From Cellvibrio sp. OA-2007 (lineage in GTDB: Bacteria > Pseudomonadota > Gammaproteobacteria > Pseudomonadales > Cellvibrionaceae), in contig NZ_BBUL01000020.1 of assembly GCF_000953825.1 (NCBI RefSeq), positions 310,001 to 374,000 on the forward strand: 64,000 nucleotides of DNA, in the 5' to 3' direction. This document shows positions 1 through 8,605 of the stretch, piece after piece (position 1 is the stretch's first letter; the number at the start of each line of letters is the position of its first letter). The notes below the pieces were generated by a model. The model did no database searches. It had not been told where the DNA came from and saw nothing but the letters and a program-made list of their open reading frames with translations. Made by a program: the position numbers and the translations under genes.

Positions 1-41
1 CTGCTGCATATCTTTCTGTTGATCTAATCTGGGCAATCGCT

Positions 42-995
42 ATGGCAATCTCTCTCGGCGTGGTAATGGACCCTATCGCGGATATCAAATTTTATAAAGA
101 TACGACTCTGGCGCTGTTGCTTGCAGCACAGGAGCGCGGCTGGGATTTGCATTATATGGAGCAGCGCGATCTTTATTTGTTGCAGGGCGAGGCGCGGGCA
201 AATACCCGCAATCTGTTTGTCGCCGACAATGGCGATAGTTGGTTTGAGTTGGGGTTGCACGAAGATAAAAAGCTCGGTGATCTGGATGTGATCATCATGC
301 GCAAAGACCCCCCCTTCGATAACGAATACATATACAGCACCTATATTCTTGAAGCTGCGCAGAATCAGGGTGCGTTAGTGGTAAACGATCCACGTAGTCT
401 GCGCGATTGCAACGAGAAAATTTTCGCCACCCAATTTCCCCAGTGCTGCCCGCCGGTCTTGGTTAGTCGCGATATGCTGCGCCTGCGCGATTTCCACCGC
501 AGCCATGGCGATGTGATATTTAAACCACTCGACGGCATGGGCGGCAGCCGTATTTTCCGCTGTCGTCAGGATGACCCCAATGTCGGTGTAATTCTGGAAA
601 CCCTGACGGAATTTGGCAGCCAGAGCATTATGGCGCAGCGTTATATCCCGGCGATCAGCGAGGGCGATAAACGTATTTTGGTGGTCGATGGCGAGCCAGT
701 TCCCTACTGCTTGGCGCGCATTCCTGCTCAGGGCGAAACGCGCGGTAATCTGGCGGCAGGCGGAAGTGGTGTGGCCCAGCCATTGACCGATCAGGATTAC
801 TGGATAGTCGAGCAGGTGGCGCCGACGCTCAAAGCCAAGGGCCTGCTATTTGTCGGTTTGGATGTGATCGGTAATTATTTGACCGAGATTAACGTCACTA
901 GCCCCACCTGTGCGCGAGAAATCGATAAAGCCTACAACACGGGAATTGGGTCACGGCTAATTGATGCTATAGAGCGTAAATTAGCGGCGCATTAA
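42..995 (+). CDS. gshB: Glutathione synthetase
   Basis: Cytosolic ATP-grasp ligase that joins gamma-glutamylcysteine and glycine to make glutathione, the second step of the pathway. The 317-residue protein has the usual family length. Its N-terminus reads MAISLGVVMDPIADIKFYKD, and the family segments MRKDPPFDNEYIYSTY (about residue 86), the ATP-grasp region with KPLDGMGGSRIF (about 163) and the C-terminal EINVTSPTC are all present. It is followed after 9 bases by tonB, the same order as in Pseudomonas, so co-transcription is likely. Only 41 bases precede it in the window, so its promoter cannot be judged. Confidence 0.97.
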   Translation: MAISLGVVMDPIADIKFYKDTTLALLLAAQERGWDLHYMEQRDLYLLQGEARANTRNLFVADNGDSWFELGLHEDKKLGDLDVIIMRKDPPFDNEYIYSTYILEAAQNQGALVVNDPRSLRDCNEKIFATQFPQCCPPVLVSRDMLRLRDFHRSHGDVIFKPLDGMGGSRIFRCRQDDPNVGVILETLTEFGSQSIMAQRYIPAISEGDKRILVVDGEPVPYCLARIPAQGETRGNLAAGGSGVAQPLTDQDYWIVEQVAPTLKAKGLLFVGLDVIGNYLTEINVTSPTCAREIDKAYNTGIGSRLIDAIERKLAAH

Positions 996-1004
996 TCAGC
1001 CCCA

Positions 1005-1961
1005 ATGGCTGACCCGTTGAACAACAGAGTAGAGCGAATGAATCAGGCTGTTGCCTTGGAAGAAGAAACCCTAGCCGTGCCGCCGGTTGATACCGGCGAT
1101 CGGCTGAGTTTTACTTTATTTTTGGCGATCGCTCTGCACGCTTTCTTGATATTGGGGTTTAGTTTTAAGCTGCCCGATCACAGTAATAAGTCACAAACAA
1201 TTGAAATTACTTTGGCGACTCATAAATCGCTGAAAGCGCCAGAGAATGCCGATTTTCTGGCGCAGCACAATCAAGAGGCGAGCGGCACACTGGATGAGGC
1301 CAAGCAGCTTACTGCCGAGAAGCAGGCGGAATTTGCCGATACCCAAGTGCGTGAGGTAAACCCGGTACCGCAGCAACAAGCGGCATCCACCAAGAAAATC
1401 AAAGAGCAACAGCTGCTCTCAACCACCGCCAAAAGCACCCAAACCACCCAGTTAAAATTAAATCCAGATGAGCGAGAAGAGCGTGAAGTGCTGGAAGGGT
1501 TAACTGAAGATCAGCCGCTAATCTCGTCCGAAATTGCCAGTTTGCAAGCCAAGTTGGATAAGCAGCGGCAGGAATACGCCAAGCGGCCACGGGTGCGTAC
1601 ACTTACCTCAGTCTCGACTAAAGAATCCTTTGATGCCAAGTACTTGCATGAGTGGGGCGCCAAAATTGAGCAGGTCGGCAACCGCAACTATCCCAAGGAA
1701 GCCTTAAGCCGTCATATCACCGGTCACTTGCGTTTATCGGTGGTGATTAATCCCGACGGCACTATTTATGAAATCAAAGTGCTGCAATCTTCGGGGCAGC
1801 GCATTCTCGATGATGCCGCGCGGCAAATTGTGCGCTTGGCAGCCCCGTTTGCGACATTTCCGGCCGAAATTCGCAAGCACGCCGACCGTCTGCAGATTAT
1901 TCGCACCTGGAATTTTGAGATCACTGGCAAAAACTCAACAATTACCACGTCCGCCAACTGA
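1005..1961 (+). CDS. tonB: TonB-family energy transducer
   Basis: Inner-membrane protein expected to couple the proton motive force to outer-membrane TonB-dependent receptors, with ExbB/ExbD partners not in this window. The 318 residues comprise a short cytoplasmic N-terminus, one membrane helix at about 37-55 (LFLAIALHAFLILGFSF), a long Gln/Lys/Glu-rich periplasmic linker with helical stretches (about 70-200), and a C-terminal TonB domain. That domain includes YPKEALSRHITGHLRLSVVI and ends near WNFEITG. The linker is not proline-rich as in classical TonB, so this is the form found next to gshB in Pseudomonas-like genomes. An alternative start at 1038 (MNQAVAL) would also keep the membrane helix. 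Confidence 0.9.
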   Translation: MADPLNNRVERMNQAVALEEETLAVPPVDTGDRLSFTLFLAIALHAFLILGFSFKLPDHSNKSQTIEITLATHKSLKAPENADFLAQHNQEASGTLDEAKQLTAEKQAEFADTQVREVNPVPQQQAASTKKIKEQQLLSTTAKSTQTTQLKLNPDEREEREVLEGLTEDQPLISSEIASLQAKLDKQRQEYAKRPRVRTLTSVSTKESFDAKYLHEWGAKIEQVGNRNYPKEALSRHITGHLRLSVVINPDGTIYEIKVLQSSGQRILDDAARQIVRLAAPFATFPAEIRKHADRLQIIRTWNFEITGKNSTITTSAN

Positions 1962-2025
1962 TTGGCAGGCTAATTAATTTAGCCTACTTGCTTGTTTTAC
2001 CTTCGTAAGGCCTCATACTAAATCC

Positions 2026-2619
2026 ATGAACGAAAAAATCACTTTTAATGATTACGATGAGCTTACCCCCGGCAGTTTGCGCGACCATTTTTTGATCGCC
2101 ATGCCGGGTTTAAACGATTCATCTTTTGCCCACACAGTGACTTACATTTGTGAGCACAGCGACAAGGGTGCCATGGGGGTGGTGATCAATACCGCCACGC
2201 CTATGCTGCTGAAAGAAATCTTCTCGCAGATGGATTTGGATGACCTTTCTGACCAGGGCGACCAGATTGTCATGAGTGGTGGGCCGGTGCAGCCCGAGCG
2301 CGGCTTTGTGCTGCACAGCAATGAAGCCAAATGGCAATCCACGCTGGAAATCTCTCCCGACGTTAGCCTCACCGCTTCGCGCGACATTATTGCCGCCCTC
2401 GCTGAAGGCCGCGGCCCTAAGCAGTGCTTGATCGCGCTGGGTTATGCGGGTTGGGGTGAAGGTCAGTTGGAGGCGGAAATCGCCGCCAATAGCTGGTTGA
2501 CCGTACCTGCCGATAAAAACATTATTTTCAATACGCCGTTTGAAGAGCGCTGGACATCGGCAGCGCTGGCGTTGGGTATTGATGTCAATTTAATTTCCAG
2601 TACCGCTGGCCACGCTTAG
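2026..2619 (+). CDS. yqgE: YqgE/AlgH family protein (DUF179)
   Basis: Conserved bacterial protein of unknown biochemical role; in Pseudomonas the homologue was named AlgH for an effect on alginate. The 197 residues match the family in length and contain its typical segments: LRDHFLIAMPGLND near the N-terminus, then HSDKGAMGVVIN, MSGGPVQPERGFVLH and ALGYAGWGEGQLEAE. It lies between tonB and ruvX, the common proteobacterial arrangement, with 39 bases before ruvX. No signal peptide or membrane helix is visible, so it should be cytosolic. Confidence 0.95.
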   Translation: MNEKITFNDYDELTPGSLRDHFLIAMPGLNDSSFAHTVTYICEHSDKGAMGVVINTATPMLLKEIFSQMDLDDLSDQGDQIVMSGGPVQPERGFVLHSNEAKWQSTLEISPDVSLTASRDIIAALAEGRGPKQCLIALGYAGWGEGQLEAEIAANSWLTVPADKNIIFNTPFEERWTSAALALGIDVNLISSTAGHA

Positions 2620-2658
2620 TGTGTTAGATCCGCGAGACTTAAATCTGTTTGTAACCCT

Positions 2659-3072
2659 ATGATTAAAACTCTGCTTGCCTTTGATTACGGCACCAAAAAT
2701 ATTGGTGTCGCTTCTGGTCAAACCATCACTCGCTCGGCCAATTCACAGGTTGCACTCAAAGCTAAAGATGGCATTCCGGATTGGAATCAAATTGAAAAAT
2801 TATTAAAAGATTGGCAGCCTGATTTGGTTTTGGTTGGCCTGCCGCTCAATATGGACGACAGTGAAAGTGAACTCAGCGCGCGCGCGCGTAAATTCGCCAA
2901 CCGTTTGCATGGTCGTTTTGGCGTGAAAGTAGAGATGGTAGATGAGCGGTTGAGTAGCTTTGAAGCCAAAAGTGAAGTGATGGAGCGCGGCGGTTCGCGC
3001 GATTACAAAAATAATCCGGTTGATTCTATTGCGGCGCGGTTGATTTTGGAAAGTTGGATGGAGCGAAACTAA
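2659..3072 (+). CDS. ruvX: Holliday-junction resolvase-like protein RuvX/YqgF
   Basis: RNase H-fold nuclease family member linked to pre-16S rRNA 5'-end maturation, and proposed as a resolvase. The 137-residue length is standard. The first acidic residue sits in [14 protein letters not shown], the middle block is [15 protein letters not shown], the third is [10 protein letters not shown], and a final Asp lies in [15 protein letters not shown]. It is the last gene of the gshB-tonB-yqgE-ruvX run. In Pseudomonas pyrR-pyrB-pyrC follow, whereas here an inverted repeat and convergent genes follow directly. Confidence 0.96.
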   Translation: MIKTLLAFDYGTKNIGVASGQTITRSANSQVALKAKDGIPDWNQIEKLLKDWQPDLVLVGLPLNMDDSESELSARARKFANRLHGRFGVKVEMVDERLSSFEAKSEVMERGGSRDYKNNPVDSIAARLILESWMERN

Positions 3073-3074
3073 AT

Positions 3075-3103
3075 CGTTCAGCCAAAAAACACTTGGCTGA
3101 ACG
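3075..3103. terminator. Hairpin between ruvX and the convergent yegP-like gene
   Basis: An 11-base perfect inverted repeat (CGTTCAGCCAA and its complement) with a 7-base loop lies between the two convergent stop codons. It lacks a clean T-tract, so termination is inferred from position and stem strength. Confidence 0.55.
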
Positions 3104-3116
3104 TGCCGCGGAGATA

Positions 3117-3440
3117 TTATTTGATGGTGGCCGTTACCCCGTTTGTCTTCACTGATTCTATGCCGTTATCGCGCCCCGATGTGCTGGCGTACATTTGGCT
3201 GGTGCCAATAATTTGATGGTTGGCCGCTTTAAGATTGAAATAGGATTTGCCGTTTACTGCTTCTTTGCGCTCGTAGCGCTCATCCAGCGGGCTGTTGCTT
3301 TGCACCGAGGCAATGCCCGTCTCCGCTGCTGCTTTTGAGGTGTAGCTTTCACTGCTCAGAATCACTTCGCCATTGCCTGCTTTGAGCACAAAGTGAAACT
3401 GCCCCTTATCATTTTTACTAAGTTCATACCAACCTGCCAT
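3117..3440 (-). CDS. yegP: YegP family protein (DUF1508, two tandem repeats)
   Basis: Small 107-residue protein made of two similar halves of about 50 residues. Each half begins with a Tyr/Phe-rich strand (GWYELSKNDKGQFHFVLKAGNGEVI and RKEAVNGKSYFNLKAANHQII, shown here only as landmarks) and includes a segment with 'Y-S/T-S-K/A' and then 'GI-SV'. This is the DUF1508/YegP architecture. The family function is unknown. It has no signal peptide. It is a single gene read toward ruvX, with pilU downstream of its own start on the same strand (45 bases away). Confidence 0.9.
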   Translation of the reverse strand: MAGWYELSKNDKGQFHFVLKAGNGEVILSSESYTSKAAAETGIASVQSNSPLDERYERKEAVNGKSYFNLKAANHQIIGTSQMYASTSGRDNGIESVKTNGVTATIK

Positions 3441-3484
3441 AACTAGCTCCTTTTGTTGTAAATCACTTGTGGGTTTATCAATTA

Positions 3485-4630
3485 TTAAAACATTTTGCCG
3501 CGATTATTGTGCTCATCGCTTTGAATCGACAAGCTATCTGCCGCGTGGGACAAATAACTCGCATCGGTTTCCGAGCCGAGTTTGATCATCAGACGCAAAT
3601 CGTTAGGTGAGTCGGCGTGCAACAACGCATCTTCGTAAGTAATTTCACCGTTGTCGTAAAGTGCATAAAGCGCTTGGTCAAAGGTCTGCATGCCCAGCTC
3701 AGTCGAGCGCTTCATCAATTCTTTCAAGTCTGATACTTCACCCTTGCGAATTAAATCCTGCGCCAGCGGGGTATTGATCATAATTTCCAAACAAGCGCGG
3801 CGGCTATTGCCATCCGGTGTGGGAATTAATTGTTGCGCCACAATCGCTTTTAAGTTGAGCGATAAATCCATCCACAATTGGCGATGGCGATCAGCAGGGA
3901 AAAAGTGAATGATCCGGTCGAGCGCTTGGTTAGCGTTGTTGGCATGGAGTGTACAGAGACATAGGTGACCAGTTTCCGCAAATGCGATTGCGTGGTCCAT
4001 GGTCTCGCGCGAGCGCACCTCACCAATCAAAATCACATCGGGTGCCTGACGCAAAGTATTCTTCAATGCAACTTCAAAAGATTCAGTATCAATACCCACT
4101 TCGCGCTGGGTGATAATGCAGCCTTGGTGTTGATGAATAAATTCAATCGGGTCTTCGATGGAAATAATATGCCCTTTGGAGTTTTGATTGCGATGGCCGA
4201 TCATAGCGGCGAGTGAGGTCGATTTACCGGTACCGGTCGCGCCCACAAAAATAATCAGGCCGCGTTTGGTCATCGCCAACTCTTTAATAATTTCTGGCAG
4301 ACCCAGATCATCGGGTGCCGGGATTTTGGTTTCAATCCGGCGCAACACCATGCCGGCGAGATTGCGCTGGTAAAAGGCGCTGGCACGGAAGCGACCAATG
4401 CCGCGTGCGCTTACGGCAAAATTCAATTCCTTTTTATCGATAAATTCTGCGCGCTGTTTTTCATTCATTACACTCAGCACCAGTTCGCGTGCTTTTTCTG
4501 GTGCCAGTGGTGTGGCGGTGACAGGCACCACTTTGCCATGGACTTTGATCGAGGGCGGTACACCGGCAGTAATAAATAAATCCGACGCGCCCTTTTCTAC
4601 CATCAAGGATAATAACCGATCAAAATCCAT
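3485..4630 (-). CDS. pilU: Twitching motility ATPase PilU
   Basis: Cytoplasmic hexameric ATPase that assists PilT in type IV pilus retraction. The 381 residues include Walker A GATGTGKSTS, an Asp-box region around IEDPIEFIHQHQGC, Walker B VILIGEVRS and a His-box AETGHLCLCTLH. The C-terminal tail beyond the ATPase core is longer than that of PilT, as expected for PilU. It lies directly downstream of pilT (77 bases), the order used in Pseudomonas, so the pair is probably one transcription unit. The start ATG is preceded by a long A/T-rich spacer. Confidence 0.95.
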   Translation of the reverse strand: MDFDRLLSLMVEKGASDLFITAGVPPSIKVHGKVVPVTATPLAPEKARELVLSVMNEKQRAEFIDKKELNFAVSARGIGRFRASAFYQRNLAGMVLRRIETKIPAPDDLGLPEIIKELAMTKRGLIIFVGATGTGKSTSLAAMIGHRNQNSKGHIISIEDPIEFIHQHQGCIITQREVGIDTESFEVALKNTLRQAPDVILIGEVRSRETMDHAIAFAETGHLCLCTLHANNANQALDRIIHFFPADRHRQLWMDLSLNLKAIVAQQLIPTPDGNSRRACLEIMINTPLAQDLIRKGEVSDLKELMKRSTELGMQTFDQALYALYDNGEITYEDALLHADSPNDLRLMIKLGSETDASYLSHAADSLSIQSDEHNNRGKMF

Positions 4631-4707
4631 AACAATGCACCTTAAAAATTATTGAAACGTTGTGCTGCAAATAGGAAACAAAATGAGATATTTCCCAGAG
4701 TGTTTGA

Positions 4708-5742
4708 TTAAAAATTCTCGGGGAATTTAGCTTTGCCTTTAGCGGCCTCGCGGCTGATGATACGACGCGCGACCAAATCAGCCAAACACTGATCCATGGT
4801 CTGCATGCCAAGCGATGCACCAGTTTGAATCGCCGAGTACATCTGTGCCACCTTATCTTCGCGAATCAGGTTACGAATCGCCGCTGTACCGCGCATAATT
4901 TCGTGCGCCGCCACCCGGCCACCGCCATTTTTCTTCATCAGGGTTTGCGAAATTACCGCTTGCAGCGATTCCGACAGCATCGAACGCACCATGGATTTTT
5001 CGTTCGCGGGGAATACGTCCACGATACGGTCGATGGTTTTGGCTGCAGAGGTGGTGTGCAGGGTGCCAAATACCAAGTGGCCGGTTTCAGCGGCGGTGAG
5101 TGCCAAACGAATAGTTTCCAAATCGCGCATCTCACCTACCAGAATAATATCCGGGTCTTCCCGCAGTGCGGAGCGCAATGCTTCGCTAAAGCCGTGGGTG
5201 TCGCGGTGCACTTCACGCTGGTTGACCAAGCATTTTTTCGATTCGTGGACAAATTCGATCGGGTCTTCAATGGTCAGCACGTGTTCGTATTTGTTGTCAT
5301 TGATGTAGTCGATCATCGCCGCGAGGGTGGTGGATTTACCCGAACCGGTTGGCCCGGTCACCAGTACTAATCCGCGCGGTACCGCGCAGATATCGCGGAA
5401 CACATTGCCCATGCCCAGCTCTTCCATAGTGAGTACTTTGGAGGGAATGGTACGAAATACGGCGCCAGAGCCGCGGTTTTGGTTGAAGGCGTTAACCCGG
5501 AAGCGCGCCACACCCGGTACTTCAAAGGAAAAGTCAGTTTCCAGGAATTCTTCGTAGTCCTTGCGCTGCTTGTCATTCATAATGTCGTAAATCAAACCGT
5601 GCACCTGCTTGTGCTCCATCGGCGGCAGGTTGATACGGCGCACATCGCCATCGACACGAATCATCGGCGGCAGACCCGCCGAGAGGTGCAAGTCAGACGC
5701 GCCTTGTTTGGCGCTAAAGGCCAGGAGTTCGGTGATATCCAT
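4708..5742 (-). CDS. pilT: Type IV pilus retraction ATPase PilT
   Basis: Hexameric motor that depolymerises the type IV pilus and drives twitching. Length (344 residues) is normal. It contains Walker A GPTGSGKSTT, the Asp-box around TIEDPIEFVHESK, Walker B DIILVGEMRD, the His-box TAAETGHLVFGTLHT and the C-terminal AIRNLIRE segment typical of retraction ATPases. It is divergent from yggS with 74 bases between start codons, so both promoters must lie in or overlap that short gap. Confidence 0.97.
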   Translation of the reverse strand: MDITELLAFSAKQGASDLHLSAGLPPMIRVDGDVRRINLPPMEHKQVHGLIYDIMNDKQRKDYEEFLETDFSFEVPGVARFRVNAFNQNRGSGAVFRTIPSKVLTMEELGMGNVFRDICAVPRGLVLVTGPTGSGKSTTLAAMIDYINDNKYEHVLTIEDPIEFVHESKKCLVNQREVHRDTHGFSEALRSALREDPDIILVGEMRDLETIRLALTAAETGHLVFGTLHTTSAAKTIDRIVDVFPANEKSMVRSMLSESLQAVISQTLMKKNGGGRVAAHEIMRGTAAIRNLIREDKVAQMYSAIQTGASLGMQTMDQCLADLVARRIISREAAKGKAKFPENF

Positions 5743-5816
5743 CAGAGCAACCTTTTGTTATTCGTCTGCAGTGCAGACCTTTGTGGGCAATTACAGCGAT
5801 TTTAAGAAAACGGAAT

Positions 5817-6515
5817 ATGCACAAGATAGACGACCAGCTCGCGAAAGTCACCGCACGAATTCATCAAGCCGCTAATGCCGCCGGACGAAATCCGCAAACT
5901 GTGCAGTTGATCGCGGTGAGCAAAACCCAGCCTGCACAAGCCTTGGCCGAAGCTTACGCTTGGGGGCAGCGCGCATTTGGTGAAAACTACCTGCAGGAAG
6001 CGCTCGACAAACAAATCGCTCTGCAAGCATTGCCGGGGATTGAATGGCACTTTATCGGCCCCATTCAATCCAACAAGACGCGCCCAATCGCGGAGCACTT
6101 TGCCTGGGTACATTCAGTCGACCGGTTGAAAATCGCCCAGCGCCTGAATGACCAGCGCCCCGCAGAGCTGCCGCCACTGAATATCTGTGTGCAAGTAAAT
6201 ATAGACGATGAAACGACCAAGTCAGGTGTTAGCCTTGCACAATTACCCGCATTAGTGGCGGCGATAGGCCAGTTGCCGCGTCTAAAGCTGCGCGGTTTGA
6301 TGGCGATACCCGCTGCGACTAATGACCCAACCCAACAGCGCGCCGCCTTTGCCAAATTGCGCAGCGCCCGCGATGACTTGAATGCGCAGGGTTATCAACT
6401 GGATTGCCTGTCGATGGGTATGTCAGGGGATTTGGACGCCGCCATTGCTGAAGGCGCAACCTTTGTGCGGGTGGGTACCGATATATTTGGCGCGCGCTCC
6501 AGCGCAAAACAATAA
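5817..6515 (+). CDS. yggS: PLP homeostasis protein YggS/PLPBP
   Basis: Alanine-racemase-like fold protein that binds pyridoxal 5'-phosphate without known catalysis and helps PLP and amino-acid balance. The 232 residues carry the PLP lysine in LIAVSKTQP (about residue 36), the segment FGENYLQEA, WHFIGPIQSNK and the C-terminal MGMSGDLDAAIAEGATFVRVGTDIFG. The ATG at 5817 (MHKIDDQLAKV) fits the family N-terminus better than the upstream in-frame start at 5781. proC follows after 23 bases, the usual pairing. Confidence 0.96.
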   Translation: MHKIDDQLAKVTARIHQAANAAGRNPQTVQLIAVSKTQPAQALAEAYAWGQRAFGENYLQEALDKQIALQALPGIEWHFIGPIQSNKTRPIAEHFAWVHSVDRLKIAQRLNDQRPAELPPLNICVQVNIDDETTKSGVSLAQLPALVAAIGQLPRLKLRGLMAIPAATNDPTQQRAAFAKLRSARDDLNAQGYQLDCLSMGMSGDLDAAIAEGATFVRVGTDIFGARSSAKQ

Positions 6516-6538
6516 TTTTTTAACGTTAAGGGTTTAGT

Positions 6539-7360
6539 GTGAAGACATCCAAGATTGCATTTATCGGCGCGGGCAATATGGCCAAGGCGATTATCGGTGG
6601 TTTGCTGGCGGAAGGTTTTACCGCCGCACAAATCAGCGCTGCAGGTCCGCGTTTGGAAACACTCAATAAGATAGCGGATGAATTTGGTATTGCGGTGAGC
6701 ACCGACAATGCTGCAACGGCCGCGCAGGCCGATGTGATTGTGCTGGGGGTAAAACCGCAGATGCTAAAAGAAGTTGCGCTCGGTTTGCGCGAATCCTTAA
6801 CCCATAAACCGCTGATTATTTCGGTTGCGGCGGGCATCACCACTGCGAGTATTGCAAGCTGGCTGGGCGAAGATCAGGCGATTGTGCGCTGTATGCCCAA
6901 TACGCCGTCGCAATTGCGCGCCGGTGCCAGCGGGTTGTTTGCGAATAGTTTGGTGAGCGAAGCACAAAAAATGGCGGCCAATGCAATTCTCGGCGCTGTA
7001 GGAATTGTGCAATGGCTGGATGATGAAAATCTATTAAACGCGGTCACGGCCGTTTCCGGTTCCGGCCCTGCGTATTTTTTTCTGATGATGGAGGCGATCA
7101 TCGACGCCGGTGTTGAACTGGGTTTAACGCGCGAATGCTCAGCTGAGTTAACCTTGCAAACGGCGCTGGGTGCCGCCATGCTCGCTAAAGAAAGTGAACT
7201 GGATGTAGCCGAGTTGCGCCGCCGCGTCACCTCACCCAAGGGGACAACCGAGCAGGCCATTTTGTCGTTTGAGCAAGATCAACTGCGTGGCACTGTGTTA
7301 AAAGCCATGAGTGCTTGTTCTAATCGCGCCGTGGAGCTGTCTGAACTGCTGGGTAAATAA
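6539..7360 (+). CDS. proC: Pyrroline-5-carboxylate reductase
   Basis: NAD(P)H-dependent last step of proline synthesis. The 273 residues have the N-terminal Rossmann motif IAFIGAGNMAKAIIGG, the segment VRCMPNTPSQLRAGASGLF, and the catalytic-domain signature SGSGPAYFFLMMEAIIDAGVELGL. It starts with GTG, supported by position after yggS and the immediate Rossmann motif. yggT follows after 57 bases, as in many gammaproteobacteria. Confidence 0.97.
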   Translation: MKTSKIAFIGAGNMAKAIIGGLLAEGFTAAQISAAGPRLETLNKIADEFGIAVSTDNAATAAQADVIVLGVKPQMLKEVALGLRESLTHKPLIISVAAGITTASIASWLGEDQAIVRCMPNTPSQLRAGASGLFANSLVSEAQKMAANAILGAVGIVQWLDDENLLNAVTAVSGSGPAYFFLMMEAIIDAGVELGLTRECSAELTLQTALGAAMLAKESELDVAELRRRVTSPKGTTEQAILSFEQDQLRGTVLKAMSACSNRAVELSELLGK

Positions 7361-7417
7361 ATCGCGTAAGCTATTTTGCATTGCACTTGTTATTAAAATA
7401 AATCACCGGAGATATTC

Positions 7418-8011
7418 ATGTTCGCCAACATTTTGCATTTAATTGTCTATAGCCTGATGTCGTTGTTTCTGGTGATTGTTATTTTGCGTTTTTTATTGCA
7501 ATTAGTGCGCGCTGATTTTTACAACCCTGTTTCGCAAGCCATAGTCAAAATCACTATGCCCATGCTCAAACCACTGCGTAAATTTATTCCCAGTGTGTTG
7601 GGGATTGATACAGCATCGGTCGTATTAATTATTTTGGTGCAATTGCTTGCCACTACGATTTTGTCGATGATCGCAGGGGCGCCCGGATTAATTTTGAATC
7701 CGCTACCGCTGATTGTGTGGGGCATAGTGGGTGCGCTTACTATTATTTCCAGCATATTTTTCTGGTGCATGATTATTAGCATTATTGGCAGTTTTATTGC
7801 GCCATTTAGCAGCCATCCATTACTGACGCTGGCCAATCAAATTATTAATCCACTGGCAGCGCCAATCCGCAAAATTATTCCACCACTGGGCGGCGTGTTG
7901 GATATATCGCCGATCATCATTCTGCTTGGCTTGCAAATCGTGAATATGCTGATTGCGCGTTTGGCCAGTGCGGTGGGTGTGTATCCGCAGTTAGTATTGG
8001 GTTATTGGTAA
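7418..8011 (+). CDS. yggT: YggT family membrane protein
   Basis: Integral membrane protein of 197 residues with two tandem YGGT domains, each with hydrophobic helices followed by a 'NPL/M--P-RK-IP' type turn (MLKPLRKFIPSVLG and NPLAAPIRKIIPPLGG). It is downstream of proC, the standard position. The family has been linked to osmotic tolerance and cell envelope or division functions, but no reaction is known. The ATG has a good upstream GGAG. Confidence 0.95.
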   Translation: MFANILHLIVYSLMSLFLVIVILRFLLQLVRADFYNPVSQAIVKITMPMLKPLRKFIPSVLGIDTASVVLIILVQLLATTILSMIAGAPGLILNPLPLIVWGIVGALTIISSIFFWCMIISIIGSFIAPFSSHPLLTLANQIINPLAAPIRKIIPPLGGVLDISPIIILLGLQIVNMLIARLASAVGVYPQLVLGYW

Positions 8012-8024
8012 CGGTGGAGTGCCC

Positions 8025-8312
8025 ATGTACGCCGTCATTTTTCACGCTGAAATTGCACAACTCGACGACGAATATTTTGCAGCGGCTAAACAGCTGCGCG
8101 AGTTGGCAATGACGCAATATGGCTGCCTCGATTTTGTCGCCACCAGCGAAGGCAGCCGTGAAATAGCCATTTCCTATTGGCCGAGTCTCGACCACATCAA
8201 ACACTGGCAGCAAAATGCCGAGCATCTGCAGGCGCAGCAGCAAGGAAGAGCGCGCTGGTATAAGTCCTACAAAGTGGAAGTGGTTGAGCTGTTACGCTCT
8301 TATAGACACTAA
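8025..8312 (+). CDS. Antibiotic biosynthesis monooxygenase (ABM) domain protein
   Basis: Small 95-residue protein with the dimeric alpha/beta barrel pattern of ABM/YgiN-like proteins: MYAVIFHAEI, an internal MTQYGCLDFVAT, then the strand EIAISYWPSLDHIKHWQQNAEH. The W and H residues in that last segment are typical of the family. The ATG at 8025 follows GGTGGAG by about 5 bases; an in-frame GTG at 8019 is within the ribosome site and less likely. It follows yggT by 13 bases and may be co-transcribed. The substrate cannot be told. Confidence 0.85.
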   Translation: MYAVIFHAEIAQLDDEYFAAAKQLRELAMTQYGCLDFVATSEGSREIAISYWPSLDHIKHWQQNAEHLQAQQQGRARWYKSYKVEVVELLRSYRH

Positions 8313-8605
8313 CCTTCTGCATACGCGCGGTGATAATTTGTTACTGCTCGACTTGAGCACTACAGCGAAGAATCCTAACTGGTACCCAAGAGAGTATTAC
8401 CGAGTTGGCGCCAAATGTTTCACAAAGTAGCAATCTCCCACCTTTTAGCCATCTGAAGTGACCACTCACTGCTCAAGATCTAGTCACTGGCGTAGTTTTC
8501 CGCTTTAATGTCTGCATAAAAATTATTATGTAACCTTATGCTGGTTATTTCGGTCAGTTATTAAACAGTACAAATAACGCCCTAATCGATATTGAGAACA
8601 CAGCT
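8313..8605. other. Intergenic stretch before the dynamin-like gene
   Basis: About 290 bases, visibly more A/T-rich than the flanking genes, between the ABM-domain gene and the GTPase gene. I found no convincing gene, hairpin terminator or RNA. It presumably holds the promoter of the GTPase gene, since the left-hand operon ends just before it. Confidence 0.4.

Noticed and set aside
4825-5370. A 181-codon reading frame opposite pilT
   Set aside because: It is antisense to a highly conserved gene and has a His/Phe/Val-rich composition typical of shadow frames.
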